From Chrysemys picta bellii (Eukaryota; Chordata; Testudines; Emydidae): 64,000 nucleotides of DNA. The position numbers and the translations under genes are program-made. The stretch covers positions 22,248,572-22,312,571 of the forward strand of contig NC_088800.1 of NCBI RefSeq assembly GCF_011386835.1. Direction: 5' to 3'. Below are positions 1-11,609 of the stretch, one piece after another; the stretch's first letter is position 1, and every line of letters begins with the position of its first letter. The notes beneath the pieces are model-generated. The model saw only the letters and a list, made by a program, of their open reading frames with translations. It did no database searches and was not told where the DNA came from.

Positions 1-1255
1 AGGTAGGGACTAGCCTGCCTTGGCGCTGCAGCACTGCCAACCGGACCTTTAACAACCCGGTCGGCTCTGCTGACTGGAGCCGCCAGGGTTCCTTTTCGAC
101 TGGGTGTTCCGGTCAAAAACTGGACACCAGGTCACTCTAAGAGGAGTGTAGCGAGGCGATCTGGCTCCCTGCCGCCCTCCAGCAAACCCTGCGCCCGCCC
201 CTCAGAGGTCAAGGCGCAGGACAGGAAGTATAAAAGCCCGACCCAGAGCTCCCTTGAAACTCAGCCACCGGAGAGACCAGACGCCTGTGGCGTAGCTCCC
301 AGTGGAGAGACCATGACCATCGGCGGCTGACCTGAGGACTGGCCAGACCAGCCAACGGGTGATGCTAGCCCAAGCCCAGAGATGCTGCCAAGCCTACCGC
401 TCGCCCATTACCCTGAGGAACTGCCAGGCCTACCGTTTGCCAGTTACCCCAGCTGCTCGCCAGCTACCCCGAGGAGCCCATGGTGTGTGACCCCGTGGAG
501 GACGCCATCCAGACCCAGGTACCTCTAAAGTAGGGTGACCAGACAGCAAGGGTGAAAAATCGGGACGGGGGTGGGGGGTAATAGGAGCCTATATAAGAAA
601 AAGACCCAAAAATCGGGACTGTCCCTATAAAATCGGGACATCTGGTCACCCTACTCTAAAGGGGGAGATAGGAAGTAGCCCAGGGGCAGCCAACCCTAGT
701 CTGGCTGCAACATTGCCAGAGCCAATGTCAGTGTGTTGTGGTCAGGATCCCCACTGACAGAGCAGCAGGTCTTCTGCTGCTGCTAGGGCCCTGGGCTGGG
801 ATGCAGTGGAGTGGGAGGGCCTGCATTTCCCCCGCCACCCACCTCACGAGTGGCAGTCTCCCCCTCTCCCCGGCTGCTCAGAGCCAGGAGCCTAGGGTTT
901 GCTGTTCAACTGTTTGCTCAGCCCCTGCCTGAAGGCCTGAGCTACTGACTGTTTGCCGCACAGCCAAGCTAGTTCCCCGACACACCTGACCAAAGTAGCG
1001 ATGCAGTCTGGCTCCCCGCCACCCCGGAGGGGGTGAGCCCTGGCCGAACCGCCCTACAGGAGTCCCCCAGAAGGGGGGAGAACCGGATGGTGGCCAGAGG
1101 GCTGTGCCACGAACCAGATGCCGAGAGAAAAGAGCCATAACGGGTCTGCAGGTGGAAGAGAGGACAGGAGAGCCACCACCATCCAAGGGCACCCCTGCTG
1201 GGACTGAGCTAATTCCTGAAATGCCCAACAGGAGGCACCAGTGTGGTGAGTGACC
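1..1255. repeat. GC-rich LTR-like repeat block
   Basis: This block is clearly richer in G and C than the AT-rich DNA that begins at about 1256, and the change in composition is abrupt. A TATA-like box (TATAAAAG, 229-236) lies in a GC-rich context and is followed by CAG-rich, C-rich sequence, as in the promoter part of an LTR or of a retroelement 5' region. No long reading frame matches a known protein; the 199-aa frame on the minus strand at 878-1477 runs past the composition boundary and looks like chance. The left end lies outside the window, so the element class cannot be fixed. From memory, blocks of this wording are repeated in turtle genomes; that is recollection, not a search. It could also be the CpG-rich first exon of a gene, but I see no convincing donor plus coding frame. 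Confidence 0.35.
531..653. mobile_element. Short MITE, TAGGGTGACC family, with 8-bp TSD
   Basis: A 123-bp element with inverted ends TAGGGTGACCAGA and TCTGGTCACCCTA. It is flanked by a perfect 8-bp direct repeat, CTCTAAAG (523-530 and 654-661), which fixes both ends. It has no coding capacity. The same family occurs in the opposite orientation at 12633-12758. An 8-bp duplication points to hAT-type mobilisation, although the ends do not start with the usual CA. It sits inside the LTR-like block and so inserted after it. Confidence 0.8.
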
Positions 1256-3470
1256 CTGTGACAACTTATCTTTCAGTTTTAAAGTTGGTCTTTTAAAATG
1301 GAGACTTTTGATTGTGCCTTTTAGTTTGTACCAGCTCCACATTATTGTTAAGACAAATTGACTTAAAAATTGACTTTTTAAAAAAGTCATGTGCAGCATT
1401 GACATATTAGTAAGAACATACATCCCACGCACTGCAGTCCCCTTAAAAGGTGCTTTCATAAAACTAGAGGATGTCATTCACATATTTACCATCTTCTCTT
1501 TATTTACTTTGTAATTAAATGTTGTTTTACATTACAATGGCAATTTAAAAGATTTAAGAGTGGGCACTGTATTGTGATTACACTCCAGCAGATGGCACAC
1601 ACAGAAAATGTATACATGCAACAAGAGCACTTTCAGTATTAACATACTCTATATTGGAGCTCAAATCCAATGGGCAAACCCTAAAGATTGTATTCCGTTA
1701 TCACTCAGTCTTTTAGTGGGAGTGTGCATGAAGTGAGTGGGAATTTGTGTAGGAAGGAGTGAAAACTAAAGGTCTTAGTATTTAGGATGGATGAACTTTC
1801 TATATGTGGGGATTCTCATTTCTCAGAGTGATGTTGGGTACATCACAGAATATTTCAACAATCTGAAATGGAAGGTGTGCAGCAAATGTGCTATTTTTAC
1901 TCTACAATAGGGTCCCAGGCACATGGCTCTGCCTGCCTCCCTCACTGGCAGAGCCACTGAGGCAGAAGCGGTGATCAATTCCTCATCACTGCAGCTCCAT
2001 GCTGGTTTGGATCCAGCAGCAGGAGAGAGGGAGCTTCACTTCCTGAAACCCCTGCACTATATCAGCCTTAGTGGCTTGGAGGAGAAATTGCAGAGAAATC
2101 CTTTAGCCCTGCTGTTTAGGCACAACATCCACAGTGGGGCTTTACATCTGCAACCACTCCACATGCTTGGGGCCAGGAATCTTCCCTCTGCATCTGCTTG
2201 GTGCCTAGTTATAACCCATTCTGCAGCAGAGAGGCCAGCACATAAAAACTGAAGGCCTGAATTGTGATTTAAGAAGGACAAGACTTTGAGTAAAAAGTTA
2301 AAATCTAACCTTTCTCCCAGATGGTGTATTTAAAAAACACTGTTCAAAATTGAGTTAATGAGTATCAAAATATAAAGGGGAAGGTACATGAATCTGTAGA
2401 ACAGGAACTGTCCCTGTCTCGATGAGCTCATGTCTGAGTAGTGTATGCCTGATTACAGTTACAACTTTTTGCTAGCTTTGCATTTGGGTGTTATTTTTTG
2501 AGTCAGGACATTCTAGGATGGTTAAGAATGTCTGTCTGTGGACCTCAAAATACCCAGGAACCTGCTGACTTTTTTTAATCTGTGGACATTCTGAGCCTGA
2601 AGTGACTGGAAAGTTTTTCATTTCTATGAAGGGGACCTAATCAGACCCCATTGGGTGATGTCCATGGCTTCAGAAGAAGAATTCTCTATTCTGATGTACT
2701 AAGAAGCTCCTAAGAGAAATTTCAAAGGAGAAAATACCAGCCAGGTCACCATGTTCAAAAAGTGGAAGGAAGGAACATTACTGCTGACTTGCTTGCTGCT
2801 TGCTTGCTTGCTATGGCCATTGGTGGCTGGTCTCTGGCTATATATTGCTACTGTCTACAAAGAGGCCAGTGCTTCTTCCACCTTCCTGTCTGGCAGGGAG
2901 AGTCCAACAGCATGCAACATCTACGATACTCTACAAGCAAGTAACCTCTAGCCAGCAATTCTATCAACATTAAATACTGGAACCAGTAAGAGCATTGGGT
3001 AACTGTTTTTTTCCAACTAAATACCTGATTCCTGAAGCTGAATGAAATCTCAAAAGTCACAGCAACCTCCTGCAAAAGTATCAACCTTTTTGGTTTGGTT
3101 TTCCAATGTCTATTAGTAGAAGAACATTTCCACCTCAGCCTCCTTGCCATCTGCTGGAGTTAAAAACAAGTGCTAGTAGAGAGGGTGAGTGCATGGCTAG
3201 AACTCATAGAATTTGAGAAAAGTGACAATAGTTTTTCAGATATGAAAGGTTAAACATTCCTCAGCACTAGGTTAAACGTCCTTGCTATCTAAAAGATCAC
3301 ACACGTTTCATGGGTTCGGAGTTGTATGCTTAATCCTGAGAAATCATGTTATTTTCACCTACATTTATTACATTCAATATTCAAAAAACAAGATCTGTCA
3401 TCTTGAATTACAGTATATTGGAATTCATTGTAACCCTCAAATTACTACCTTAAATTAGCTTCAATCTGGG
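1256..3470. other. No gene seen; AT-rich unique sequence
   Basis: AT-rich sequence without a supportable exon, RNA gene or clear mobile element. A short GCTTGCTT-type simple repeat lies near 2788-2812. Reading frames here are short and have no recognisable domain. Confidence 0.45.
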
Positions 3471-3713
3471 CAGAGCCGGCTCCAGACACCAGTGCAGCAA
3501 GCTGGTGCTTGGGGCAGCCCATGGAAGGAGGCAGCATGTCTGGGTCTTTAGCGGCGGGTCCCTCAGTCCCTCTCAGAGGGAAGGACCAGCCGCCGAATTG
3601 CCGCTGAAGAATGAAGCAGTGTGGGAGAGCAGTCACCGAAGTGCTGCCGATCGTGGCCCCTTCCCCCCCCCCCTTCACCACTTGGGGTGACAAAAAAGCT
3701 AGAGCTGGCCTTG
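3471..3713. mobile_element. hAT MITE, CAGRGCCGGCTCC ends
   Basis: Non-autonomous element with ends CAGAGCCGGCTCCAG and CTAGAGCTGGCCTTG, which are imperfect inverted repeats. The flanking 8-mers are AATCTGGG (3463-3470) and AACCTGGG (3714-3721), a target duplication with one difference. The interior is GC-rich and has a C11 run near 3666. The ends resemble those of the MITE at 22732-23237 and of the coding hAT at 38570-40990, so that kind of transposase may have moved it (inference). Confidence 0.75.
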
Positions 3714-3721
3714 AACCTGGG

Positions 3722-4499
3722 AGTAATTTGATCCTCCCTGTATCAGCTATTTGGCTGGAGCCTAAATATATCAATTGGCACTGAGATTGATAATGCCCTG
3801 TTTTGGGTGTTGATATCTTGACAAGAATGCTGCTTTCTCCCGTTATTAAATAGAAGTTATAAGGAATGGCTGGTTTATTTGATATGGTTTAATCAACCTG
3901 ATAACTAGACTAATTTGATGATTAAGGTTAACCCACTTCCCTTTAATTTGAGTTTTTTATTTTATTTATTGTATTGTAGACTCATTTTTAGTCATTCAGT
4001 TTAGATAATGAACTATATAAACATTGTAAACCTATGTGGTTTGGATGTTCCCTCCCAAATGTCAGAGCCCTTAATTTGAGGAATCACCATCCCTAGTCGT
4101 GTTCCATAAAACTGCATCTATAATCCTCCCATCTTTATCAATATGGTATTTGCTGTTATGAATGGTTTCTTTCAGGGTGGCGCAATCAGACCAAACCAAC
4201 ATGAGGAGAGCATAAAACAGCATTATTACGCTATTAAGTATGGTGCTAACTGCATTAAGCAAATTGGCATTTAGTTCCATTTCACAAAGCACGTTTCTAT
4301 TTTGTGAAAAGATTAGATTCAGCTACTGAATTAATACTAAAACAGCGGCATATGGATCTTTGTGTTTGATGCTTACAGATTTCAAATGAAATTTCACCAG
4401 CTCAGCTATATAAATAAAATGAAACCATATTCACCATATCTATATATACACTTTCTGACTTCTGCTAGAAGATTAATGCAATGTATTACAAGCGTTTTC
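3722..4499. other. No gene seen; AT-rich unique sequence
   Basis: AT-rich sequence with no supportable feature. Confidence 0.4.
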
Positions 4500-4720
4500 G
4501 TTTCCTCTAAGAATCTCAAAGCATTTTCCTCATATTAATTACACATCACAACACCGCTTTGAGGTAGGTGATTTGTTATGCCCATGCTACAGATTGGTAG
4601 TTTGAAATACAGAAAGGTAAGCAACTTGTCCTGAACTCCCAGTTTACTCAGTGGTAGAAAAAGAACCAAGGAACCAGGACCCCTAATCCTCAGCCACTAA
4701 ACAGGCTCTTTCATTACAGC
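4500..4720. repeat. MIR-like ancient SINE relic
   Basis: The order of words follows the conserved MIR/CORE-SINE core: a GAGGTAGGTGATTTGTTATG stretch, then CCCATGCTACAGATTGG, then AGAAAGGTAAGCAACTTGTC, then a tail resembling 'accaggacccc'. Similarity is diffuse, as expected for an old amniote relic. Exact limits and subfamily cannot be read by eye. Confidence 0.5.
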
Positions 4721-7326
4721 AAGAAAGATGTATCACTGGGAAAGTACTAGAGCTGGTTGAAGTTCTCTGGATTTTGAGTTTGATGGGTTTGGGGGTGGGG
4801 GGGGAGAAGAGGTTAACTCTGGAAAAGTACTGTAGGAACTGTCATAACAAGGAATCTGTGAGGGTTCTTGTTTTGTTTTTAGAACTACAACTTAAAGATT
4901 TCAGACATACATATCTTTTCATATAATCTATTAAAATGAGCTAGTAAAAAGAGGTGATACTAAAACTTAGGGAACATTCTGCACCCCTATCCTGTGGAAC
5001 AATGGCTACTCTGAATGAAGGATTTAGCCCTAGTAAGAGCACATTTAAATCAGTCAAGGCTTCATAGTTTTCACCACCAGGCTTCCTATCTGAGAAAGAA
5101 ACATCTCCTACAAGCCTGGTTCTATTCTCTCCTGAACCAACTATCTCAAAGACCCCCAGTGGAGCCAGAACTTACACTGCTGGAACCCTATCACTTGACT
5201 TGTTCTGAGAGGATCTGGATCTAAGTATCTAATAGTTATATTTTTGGGTTAGAGAGAGCTGTGTTGCAATACTAATGTGCAGGAGTTTATTCCCAATATT
5301 GTAACTTCTAGACAGGCCATGCTATTGCAATGCTCTTTAAAGTTGGTAAGGCTCAGGACCATTCTGATTGCTAGTGGTAACGAAATCCATAGCTAAGGGT
5401 ATGATACCTGAGCTTACATTTAGAAATACATTAGTGGTCTCTCTCGTTGGAGCCTTGTTGCTGTGATCTGGTATTACAAATGGCTCAATTTCCCATTCAT
5501 CTGAATTCATCACATAAAGTTCGCTCTAGAGAATGTAGTTCTCCACAGAATAAACACAACATGGTTAGTGGCAATACACACTACACAAGGTCTGAGGAGG
5601 GGAGGCCAAAACCAACCCCAGCCAGCAGAATTTCTTGTTCCAGGAGGCAGGCTGACTTTCTTCCATTCCCTTAAGCAGCAGGTCAGAGAAGGCACATCTT
5701 AACCAAGTTCTTTAAGGCCTAGGTCAGGCTGGGGCCCAGGGGCCTTCAACCCAGAGCAGCTAGCAGAGCTGTTGCCCCTTCTCTCTATATCTTGCTTAGC
5801 TTCCTTTTCCTGTTTAAATGTAGCCTCAACCCCAGGGTGCTCCTTGATGGCACTCAGGCTGTTCTGTACATAAGCTTCAGGCTATCCCTGCCCCACATAC
5901 CCATGTGCTTTGGCCCTATTTTGGATTAATTACTTCCCAAGGGTGAGAATTCAGTCATCGAAAACGGGTCACATTCTGTTGATTCCAATGAGTTTGATCA
6001 AGTGCAAAATTTGACCCAAAATATTATTCAGTTCTTGGCCTCTGATGAGACTGTCAAAGAGGGATGCTACAACACCACTTGGGAAGAAAAAAAGTGCCAG
6101 CTAGCCAGGTGAGTTTTGTGATGTGGACATGCATCCAACAAGAGTTGAAGCAAGTTCACTAACCTATTGAACAAACATGAGATGGCCTTTCAAACACTAT
6201 CACCATAGGCTGGATTTGAATTCGAGATAAGAGGAACTAGAGTCCCATTAGTTATCACTCTAAGCAATTAAGCCTTTGGCAATCCAAAGAACTATTTTTG
6301 ATCCTACAAAAGTCTTTAGAATAGCATGAAGACAGCCGTTTATTCATCAAAATGGTGCTGTCTGATTTATGTTTTCTTTAGGGTTCATTCCAGTATTCTT
6401 TCATCTCTCATTAAAAGTCAGTGGGACTTGGGCACCTAAATGCCCAGGTCACTTTTGAAATATACGCTTTACAAAATGGTACCCTCAATCCATTTTAAAA
6501 TGAACACTAAAGACCTTCCCGTTTGACCAGCCAAACAGACAGTACATGAAACCTGCTTACAGTCTATACTGGAAATTAATCCCACAACCTGTTAAATCAG
6601 TTATCAGCATGGGATACATTGTTTACTGTCTAGGTAGCCTGTCCCCTATTACTATTTGCTTTTCAAATTAAATCAATCCTGAAATGTTAAGAATGTGCAC
6701 ATTTGGTCCAATAATTACTGCCAGCTCCAGTGTGTCTATCTTTGTGCACACTAAGTGCAAAGAGATTTTCTAGTTCCATTTTATCCTTGTAGCAATGATT
6801 TTACTCTAACTTTTAAGACTTTTCAGTGTCCTGTCAGGCTGCAACAAGATGAAAAAAGTGAGCAATACTAAAAACAATAAGATGTATCTGTCAAGGTCAA
6901 AACTCCTTAGAACTGCATGCAGAGACTAACACATTCCTACTTGTAGGAAAGTCATGTTGAGGTATATGTATAAAAGCCTCATACCTTCACATAAGAATGC
7001 ACTGCAAATGGAAGAAATTAAAGAATGCATTGGGATGAATGTGCGGTCAATAAAAATAAAACAGATCATAACAAACTAACATAACTTGAAGATTATAGCA
7101 GACATCTTATTGCTTTAGGGATGAAGCCAATTTCCAATGGAATGTACTACCAGCTATGCATTTATTTTAATTGAGGTAAAGGTACATTGTTCACTGAAAG
7201 AAAGAAGGTACTAAATCTTCTGAAATAAGTTTAGTTAAAATTGTTTAACTGTAAGGTTAGAGCTTAACTACTCCCGCTTGGTCGTATGTCACAAATATTG
7301 CATGCATTCATTTATATACAATGAAC
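4721..7326. other. No gene seen; unique sequence
   Basis: No coding, RNA or clear mobile feature. A diffuse old-repeat motif (CAGTGGGACTTGGGCACCTAAA followed by ACTTTTGAAATA) occurs near 6418-6460 and recurs in variant forms near 8593, 34310 and 41025. Confidence 0.4.
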
Positions 7327-7919
7327 TAGAGATGAGCTGGGACAAATTCCCAAGCTTTAGGTATGTTCAGAACCAGATCTAGATCCAAATTCTGTTACTG
7401 AATTCTATTTTGGGCTGAACTACAATCCCAGCTCAGAACTCCCTCAAATTTTAGGAAAGTTGCACTCAGATCCTTAATGTGCATCTTGGGCCCATTTCTC
7501 TTGTACAAAATCCACTAGAATTCCCAGAGAACTCAAACACTTGTATGCTGGAATCCTTACTGTGTCCATTATTTTCTCATTGGGATATGTAAGCTCAGGA
7601 TTATTGACAGGCAAATCTCAAAAGGGTCACAAAACATTCCGAAGTATAGATGTCTACTCAAAGCTTAACCCATTTGGTCTGGTTATTGGATTGGAAAAGT
7701 CACAAAAACAGTCTCGTGTGAGATTTCCCCAGACTTCCCAGAAATTAAAATGTTCTTGTGGTACCTGTTCTTTAGCACATCCACTTCCAGTCCAATGAAA
7801 AACCACCCATGAAATGGAAAACAGAGAGAATTGGGTCCAACCTACAAAATAGGGAGTTCACAATCCAAACCTAAGGGGCGGAGTGTTCAGATCTGGGGGT
7901 TGATTCAAGCCCATCTCTA
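7327..7919. mobile_element. Possible mariner-type MITE with TA duplication
   Basis: The two ends are inverted: TAGAGATGAGC at 7327 and GCCCATCTCTA ending at 7919. Both start or end with TA, which would be the duplicated target dinucleotide of the Tc1/mariner group. The interior is non-coding and repeats words such as CAGATCT and TTCAGGTA. The inverted match is only about 10 bp, so this is a weak call. Confidence 0.4.
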
Positions 7920-10020
7920 GTGGGGGAAATGATGGAATATTTACAGATCTCAAAGATTCAGGTACAGTTCAAAGTTTGGTCACAGGTTCAGGTAGGTTCT
8001 TATTTTATCCAAACCTGTTAGCTCCCTCATTCCTGTTCAGGACTTAAAACCATGTGCACAATAAAATTAAGACCTTAAAAAGAGCAACTCTGAGCAGGCA
8101 TTTCTGAAACAGTTATATGACCATTAAAGTACATTCTGCCTCTATTGCTATGCTTTTTAGCCATGGCATTGCAGCAAGTACAGAAATGGAAATGCATTAA
8201 TTGTGCCGAGTACAAAGGGCATGATTCCCTGCTAACTTTAAGGCACAGCACCCATCAAGGGCTGTATCTAGGCAGCACATCCATAATGAAGAATTTAAAT
8301 GTAGTAATACTACAAGTTTTCCAATAATACACGTATCCAGCTATTGATCTGGAGTTGAAGGATGGCCAAATGCATAATGAAAGTGGTTTGTGCAAGTGAT
8401 TATAACCCAAACACCGCTCCAAGCCACTTGATCGGCAGTGAAAGACAATAGTTGAGAAGGAATAAGAAGAGAATGGAAAGAAGTCAATCCATGTATTACT
8501 CCTCCTGAGCTCAAATGTTTCTTTAACATTTTGAGATAACCATGTAATGACATATATCCATTTATATTGAGATGCAGCAAGGGACTATGGCTGGGACTTT
8601 CAAAGGTGACTAATAAATTAGGGAACCAACTACTTAAATCCCAGCCTATTTAAGCCAGTCTGTAAAGCTTATTTTGAATTAGACAATTTAAGAAAACAGA
8701 GCAGTTGTTGCTAACTTGTCTCAGTTAATTTTCATATATTAATAGCTTTTTTTTTATCTGAGTAGGTGCAATGTCTCTGTGCTTAGAACAATGACTCATT
8801 TAAGATAGAATAATTATTTTTAGGCAGACTAATTCTCGTACACAAGTTATACAGCTGATAAAAAGTAGCACCAGGGTTGTCCAAGACAACTCTGTTATCG
8901 GGTTGACTGTCAAACCATGGTTTGGGGGTTAGATTTTTGTTTTGGATTTTTTGTTGTTTTTAAGTGTGTTTGCATATTCCTTAGGCATCCATACTACACA
9001 CCCATTGAAGTTAATGGAAAAATCCCAGTCAGCTTCAGTGGGAGCAGGAATAGGCCAGAAGAAATTGTGATAGTCTATAATTAAGTATTTTATAGATGCT
9101 ATGGGCCATATTCTCAGCAACTCAAAATTGGTATAGCTCCATTGATTTTACTGAAGGATCTGGTCCTATATATCCTATAGAAATTTGTTATATACAGTAT
9201 ATGCCAATTAACACCAGTTGAGGATCTGGCCCTGTATGTCCTATAGGAGTTATAGGACTAGATCTTCAGAAGGTGTAAATTAGCATAACTGTCATCTTTG
9301 GTACCAAAAATATTCACACTGAATTAAGGATTTTCTTTCTACCAAAGTTTTCTTCAGATCACTCCATTACCTGGTAACCAATGGCTTTAGTTTTCATTTA
9401 TTTAGGCGGGGGGAACCAGCCTCAGAACTCAGACACCCACTTGAATAATTTAAAATAGAAACTGCTGCTCCATGGTGGAGGTGATGAAAAACTGTCTCCT
9501 CACAGGAGAAGTGGTGCGAATATATATCTATTTATTAAAAAGAAAATGTGCTGTTCACTAATGCTGCAGAGGGGTGTAAGGCAAGTTCTTACTTGTCGTT
9601 ACTCCCTTGCATGGGCAGAGTCTAAGTCCTATCTAGTCCAATTTAGCCCTGAACCATCTGTGGCATGATTTTCTATAGTTACTATCAGAATTATAAAAAA
9701 AAAAAAAACACATTACTTCTTCCTCCAACCCTTTTTAATGGGCTAAATCCTTCTTGCCTCAGTTTTCCCTCAGGTGCAACTCCCGCAGAAGTAAATGGGC
9801 TAAATCCTGCAGTCTTTTATTGATTTTAACAAGAATTTTACCTGAATAAGGACAGAAGTAACCCAAGAAATGACAAAGATTTTGTTTGGTTTTTATTTTT
9901 TTTGTAAATGCAGCTGAGATAGAAAAGCTTTTCACAAAACTGCAGAGCATAGGTCAGCAAAAATCACAGAGTTCTAATCCGGGGTATTATTACATAGATA
10001 ATTGAGACAATTAGGAAAAC
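7920..10020. other. No gene seen; unique sequence with A-runs
   Basis: AT-rich sequence with an A13 run near 9697 and a T-rich tract near 8751. A loosely repeated GGATCTGG-CCTNTAT-TCCTATAG motif occurs at 9155-9250. No exon, RNA gene or bounded element is visible. Confidence 0.4.
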
Positions 10021-10023
10021 TTA

Positions 10024-10506
10024 GGGTATGTCTACACTGCAGCTGGGAAGTGCGATTCCCAGTATGGGTAGACAGATCTGTGCTATGTCAGCTCAAGGTA
10101 GCATGCTAAAAATAGCAGTGTGGCAGAACGGGCAGTGGCTCCCGCTAGCTGCCGGAGTCTGAGCCTGCCCATCCCCTGGGTCTGAACTTGAGAAGCTAGT
10201 CCGAGCCACCATCAGCACTACAAGGTCCACAATGCTATTTTTGGCACCTTAGAGACTAACAGATTTATTAGAGCATAAGCTTTCGTGGACTACAGCCCAC
10301 TTCTGTAGTCCACGAAAGCTTATGCTCTAATAAATCTGTTAGTCTCTAAGGTGCCACAAGTACTCCTGTTCTTTTTGCGGATACAGACTAACACGGCTGC
10401 TACTCTGAAAACTGCTATTTTTAATATGCTAGCTCGAACTGAGCTAGTGCAAATCTGTAGACCTGTGCTGGGAATTACACCTCTCAGCTGCCATGCAGAT
10501 ATACCC
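10024..10506. mobile_element. Harbinger MITE with TTA TSD
   Basis: Non-autonomous element starting GGGTATGTCTACACTGCAG and ending GCAGATATACCC. It is flanked by TTA at 10021-10023 and 10507-10509, the usual 3-bp Harbinger duplication. The first bases match the right end of the full Harbinger at 28339-33076 (GGGTATGTCTACA on the minus strand). A PLE fragment (10243-10412) has inserted in its middle, so about 303 bp is original MITE. A similar MITE relic lies at 60861-60960. Confidence 0.8.
10243..10412 (+). mobile_element. Penelope-like tail fragment with perfect 53-bp hairpin
   Basis: A short PLE insertion bounded by a 10-bp direct repeat, TGCTATTTTT (10233-10242 and 10413-10422). Its right part, 10303-10412, is the PLE 3' tail in sense orientation, ending in the CACGGCTGCTACTCTGAAA type terminus. 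Its left part, 10243-10295, is an exact inverted copy of 10303-10355, separated by the 7-nt loop CCCACTT. This is a 5'-inverted insertion. There is no coding capacity. Confidence 0.85.
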
Positions 10507-10512
10507 TTAGAG

Positions 10513-11147
10513 CAGAGGTGGGCAAACTACAGCCCGGGAGCCTCCAGATGTTTTAATCCGGCCCTCGAACTCCCACCAGGAAGTGGGGTCTAGGGCTTGC
10601 CCCGCTCCGGCGCTTCAGCCGGGGAGCAGGGTCAGGGTCTTGCCCCACTCCGAATAGCTCTCAGAAGCAGCGGCACGTCCCCACTCCAGCTCCTCCGCGC
10701 ACTGCCCCCACCCAAGCACTGCCCCCACAGCTCCCACTGGCCGGGAACTGCAGCCAATGGGCGCTGCAGGGGCTGAGCCTGCGCATAGGGCAGCACGCAG
10801 AGCCACCTGGCAGCGCCTCCACATAGGAGCCGGAAGGGGGACATGCCACTGTTTCTGGGAGCTGCTTGAGGTAAGCACCGCCCGGAGCCCGCCCCCTGAC
10901 CCCCTCCAATGCCCCTAACTCCCTGCCCTGATCCCCCCCTCACCCTCCAAACCCCTCGGTCCCAGCCCGGAGTACCCTCCTGCACCCCCAACTCCTCATC
11001 CCCAGCCCCACCCCAGAGCCTGCATCCTCAGCCGGAGCCCTCATGTCCTCCTGCACCACAACCCCCAATTTTGTGAGCATTCATGGCCCGCCATACAATT
11101 TCCATACCCAGATGTGGCCCTCGGGCCAAAAAGTTTGCCCATCCCTG
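10513..11147. mobile_element. hAT MITE, CAGAGGTGGGCAAAC ends
   Basis: Element of 635 bp with inverted ends CAGAGGTGGGCAAACTACAG and AAAAAGTTTGCCCATCCCTG. The perfect 8-bp duplication CCTTAGAG lies at 10505-10512 and 11148-11155. The interior is strongly C-rich (long CCCC-type runs at 10890-11070), so it is open in several frames without encoding anything recognisable. The left duplication overlaps the last bases of the Harbinger MITE and its TTA, so this element inserted exactly at that edge. Related copies are at 36771-37546 and, truncated, at 47905-48352. Confidence 0.88.
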
Positions 11148-11267
11148 CCTTAGAGGAATTCCAATTGGATACACTACTTTAAAAAAGAAGATGCATCATG
11201 CTATTATTTTAAGGAAAATGTCTAAAGACATGCAGCCACACAGGAAACCCCTAAGGTTAACCTAGAC

Positions 11268-11601
11268 CAGGGGTCGGCAACGTTTGGCACGCGGCTCGCC
11301 AGGGTAAGCACCCTAGCGGGCCAGGCCAGTTTATTTACCTGCTGATGCGGCAGGTTCGGCCAATTGCGGCCCCCACTGGCCACGGTTCACCATCCCGGGC
11401 AAATGGGGGCAGCGGGAAGCCGCGGCCAGCACATCCCTCGTCCGCGCCTCTTCCCGCTGCCCCCATTGGCCCCAGACGGCGAACCACGGCCAGTGGGGGC
11501 CGCGATCAGCCAAACCTGCCACGTCAGCAGGTAAATAAACCGGCCCGGCCCGCTAGGGTGCTTACCCTGGCGAGCCGCGTGCCAAACGTTGCTGACCCCT
11601 G
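11268..11601. mobile_element. Foldback hAT element, CAGGGGTCGGCAAC ends
   Basis: A 334-bp element that is an inverted repeat over nearly its whole length, with ends CAGGGGTCGGCAACGTTTGG and CCAAACGTTGCTGACCCCTG. The perfect 8-bp duplication is ACCTAGAC (11260-11267 and 11602-11609). The centre, near 11400-11470, contains GCGGCCAGCACATCCCTCGT and is the fold point. It is CpG-rich against AT-rich flanks. The interior resembles the foldback elements at 15407 and 41266, but the ends differ. Confidence 0.88.
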
Positions 11602-11609
11602 ACCTAGAC

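Noticed and set aside
878..1477. 199-aa minus-strand frame
   Set aside because: Spans the boundary between GC-rich block and AT-rich DNA, has no domain and no plausible splice context.
10615..10991. Minus-strand frames up to 119 aa
   Set aside because: Open because of C-rich MITE sequence; no conserved motif.
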